Below are positions 5,317 to 6,738 of a stretch of DNA of 6,738 nt, piece by piece. The notes beneath the pieces are model-generated. The model did not search any database. It saw nothing but the letters and a program-made list of their open reading frames with translations, and was not told where the DNA came from. The stretch covers positions 1 to 6,738 of the forward strand of contig CAMATV010000186.1 of NCBI GenBank assembly GCA_945861235.1. Reading direction: 5' to 3'. This DNA comes from Opitutus sp. GAS368. GTDB taxonomy: Bacteria; Verrucomicrobiota; Verrucomicrobiia; Opitutales; Opitutaceae. Each line of letters starts with the position of its first letter. The first letter of the stretch is position 1. The translations under genes were made by a program, and so were the position numbers.

Positions 5317-6732
5317 TTATTTGGCGGCGGGCGGCGTGAGCGGGATGAACCAGCCGGTGACACTCTGGTTGAGGTCGAGGTAGAGGTTGGCGACGCGGGC
5401 TACGTCGGCCGTGGTGACTTTGGCCATGGCGGAGTCGAGGGTGTAGTAGAGCGTCCAATCGCCTGCGGCGATGTCCTCGTTGAGATTGCCGGCGATGGAG
5501 AAGTAGCCGTCGCGTTTGTAGGCGGTGGCGGCTTTGATTTTACCGAGCGCGGTCGCGACCTCGGCGGCGGTGACTCCGGCGGTTTTCACGAGGTCGATTT
5601 CTGCGAGGAGCGCTTTTTCGACCTGCTCGTGCGTGGCGCCGGGGGCGAGGTTGGCGTAAATATTAAGGAGCGAAGGATCGTGGAAGTAACCGGTGTTGGC
5701 GCTGACGTTGAGGGTGAGATTTTTGTCGGTGAGGGCGCGGTAGAAGCGGCTGGTTTTCCCGGAGGAGAGGATGCTCGCAAGGACGTTGAGGGCCGGAATA
5801 TCGGCGTGGCGGGCGGCGGGAGTTTTGTAGGCGAGGCCGACGACGCCGAGTTCGCCGGCGCGGCGGATCGTGACGCGGCGCGGGCCGCTTTGCGCGGGCT
5901 CTTCGGTGTAAACCTGCGGGATGGGTTTCGGAGCGCGCGGGATGGCGCCGTAGTATTTTTTGACGAGCGCGAGTCCGGCGGCGGGATCGAAGTCGCCGAC
6001 GATCGTGACGGTGGCGTTGTCGGGCCAGTAGAACGTGTCGTAGAACTCGCGGAGTTTTTCGATGGAGACTTTCTCGATGTCGGAGCGCCAGCCGATGGTG
6101 GAGTGGTGGTAAGGGTGGGCTTGGAAGGCGGCGGCGGTGATCTCCTTGTCGAGGGCCTGCTCGGGATCGTTTTCTCCGATTTCGAATTCGTTGCGCACGA
6201 CGGTCATTTCGGGGCGACGGTCCTCTTCGCGGAGCCAGAGGTTGCGCATGCGGTCGGCTTCGATGGCGATGTAGCCCTCGAGGTGCTCGTTGCCGATTTC
6301 GGCGTAGTAATTGGTGCGGTCGAGGTAGGTCGTGGCATTGTAGTTGCCGCCGACGCGTTCGAGGAACTGGTCGCTGCTGGTGCCTTTGGTGCGGTTAAAG
6401 GCGTCGGAGCCTTTGAACATCAGGTGCTCGAGGAGGTGGGTGGCGCCGGTGGTGCCGGTGACCTCGTTGCGGGAGCCGACGCGGTAGGTGACCATAAAAG
6501 TGACGACAGGTGCGGAGTGCTCGGGCAGGAGCAAAACGGCGAGCCCGTTGGCAGTGAGTTGGTATTCGGAGATGGCGCCGACGGTTTTGACGAAGGAGAA
6601 GCCGTCGGCTTTGACCGGTGCGGTGGCGGGCTTTTCGGCCGCGCGAAGGCGGCTGGGCGACAGGCTCAGGGCGAGCGCGGCGGAGGCGAGGGCGAGCGTG
6701 ACGAAGCGGGGGCGGAGGAGGGAGACGTGCAT
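5317..6732 (-). CDS. Secreted M16-family zinc metalloprotease, catalytic subunit
   Basis: This is a 471-residue zinc-dependent endopeptidase of the pitrilysin/processing-peptidase family. Residues 1-32 are a signal peptide (basic RPR at 7-9, hydrophobic 10-24, RAA before E33), so the enzyme is exported. The N-terminal M16 domain spans about 56-205 and has the inverted zinc motif HLLEH at 99-103: H99 and H103 bind zinc and E102 is the catalytic base. The distal ligand is E182 in VVRNEFE, with E175 seven residues before it as in processing peptidases. The NATTYLDRTNYY segment (132-143) is a typical substrate-groove strand. The C-terminal M16 domain spans about 222-410 but has SGKTSRFYRALTDKNLTLN at 324-342 with no Tyr equivalent to that of the partner, consistent with needing the downstream subunit. 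The stop is TAA. The start lies only six bases from the window end, so its ribosome binding site and promoter cannot be seen, and an earlier start is not excluded. It probably forms an operon with the gene at 3848-5230. Confidence 0.96.
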   Translation of the reverse strand: MHVSLLRPRFVTLALASAALALSLSPSRLRAAEKPATAPVKADGFSFVKTVGAISEYQLTANGLAVLLLPEHSAPVVTFMVTYRVGSRNEVTGTTGATHLLEHLMFKGSDAFNRTKGTSSDQFLERVGGNYNATTYLDRTNYYAEIGNEHLEGYIAIEADRMRNLWLREEDRRPEMTVVRNEFEIGENDPEQALDKEITAAAFQAHPYHHSTIGWRSDIEKVSIEKLREFYDTFYWPDNATVTIVGDFDPAAGLALVKKYYGAIPRAPKPIPQVYTEEPAQSGPRRVTIRRAGELGVVGLAYKTPAARHADIPALNVLASILSSGKTSRFYRALTDKNLTLNVSANTGYFHDPSLLNIYANLAPGATHEQVEKALLAEIDLVKTAGVTAAEVATALGKIKAATAYKRDGYFSIAGNLNEDIAAGDWTLYYTLDSAMAKVTTADVARVANLYLDLNQSVTGWFIPLTPPAAK

Positions 6733-6738
6733 GCGGAG

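Noticed and set aside
3428..5383. 651-codon open frame on the plus strand across the M16 partner gene
   Set aside because: The Gly/Ala/Glu-rich translation has no domain, runs through an intergenic region and a hairpin, and lies antisense to a well-supported M16 protein.
1..6738. CRISPR arrays, tRNA or rRNA genes, insertion sequences, attachment sites
   Set aside because: No regularly spaced repeats, cloverleaf-like segments, transposase motifs or terminal inverted repeats were seen by eye on either strand.

Overview
The window is visibly GC-rich and gene-dense. It carries five well-supported protein genes, one of them cut by the window edge, and one doubtful small ORF. The secreted sulfatase with a Cys-type active site, the paired secreted M16 zinc-protease genes, the GC-biased codon use and the lack of Shine-Dalgarno sequences before the visible starts suggest a Verrucomicrobiota-like bacterium, perhaps of the Opitutaceae type. 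This is inference from gene content; no taxonomic marker gene is present.

Layout from left to right: (1) positions 1-1010, minus strand, the N-terminal 336 residues of an exported sulfatase. (2) 1011-1332, a divergent intergenic region ending in a 7-bp tandem repeat. (3) 1333-1950, plus strand, a pRiA4b ORF-3-like protein. (4) 1951-1987, a short convergent gap holding a GC-rich stem-loop. (5) 1988-3481, minus strand, a 497-residue protein with an N-terminal SLOG (DprA/LOG-type Rossmann) domain followed by two 2-TM modules resembling SLATT domains. (6) 3482-3847, an intergenic region with one possible 70-residue ORF and a perfect 12-bp hairpin. (7) 3848-5230 and 5317-6732, minus strand, two adjacent M16-family periplasmic peptidase-like genes. 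The upstream one has an intact HxxEH zinc site and the downstream one lacks it. The 86 bp between them contain nested inverted repeats.

How the genes work together: the two M16 genes almost certainly act as a pair, with a catalytic subunit and a non-catalytic partner that supplies the Arg/Tyr substrate-binding residues. The sulfatase belongs to the usual exported polysaccharide-desulfating equipment of such bacteria. The most interesting gene is the SLOG-TM protein. SLOG domains bind nucleotide-derived ligands, and SLATT-type 2-TM modules are proposed membrane effectors of nucleotide-triggered defence. Here both are on one polypeptide, with no visible nucleotidyltransferase, TIR or other signal-making gene beside it. 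It is therefore a candidate stand-alone sensor-effector, but that role is inferred from architecture only.
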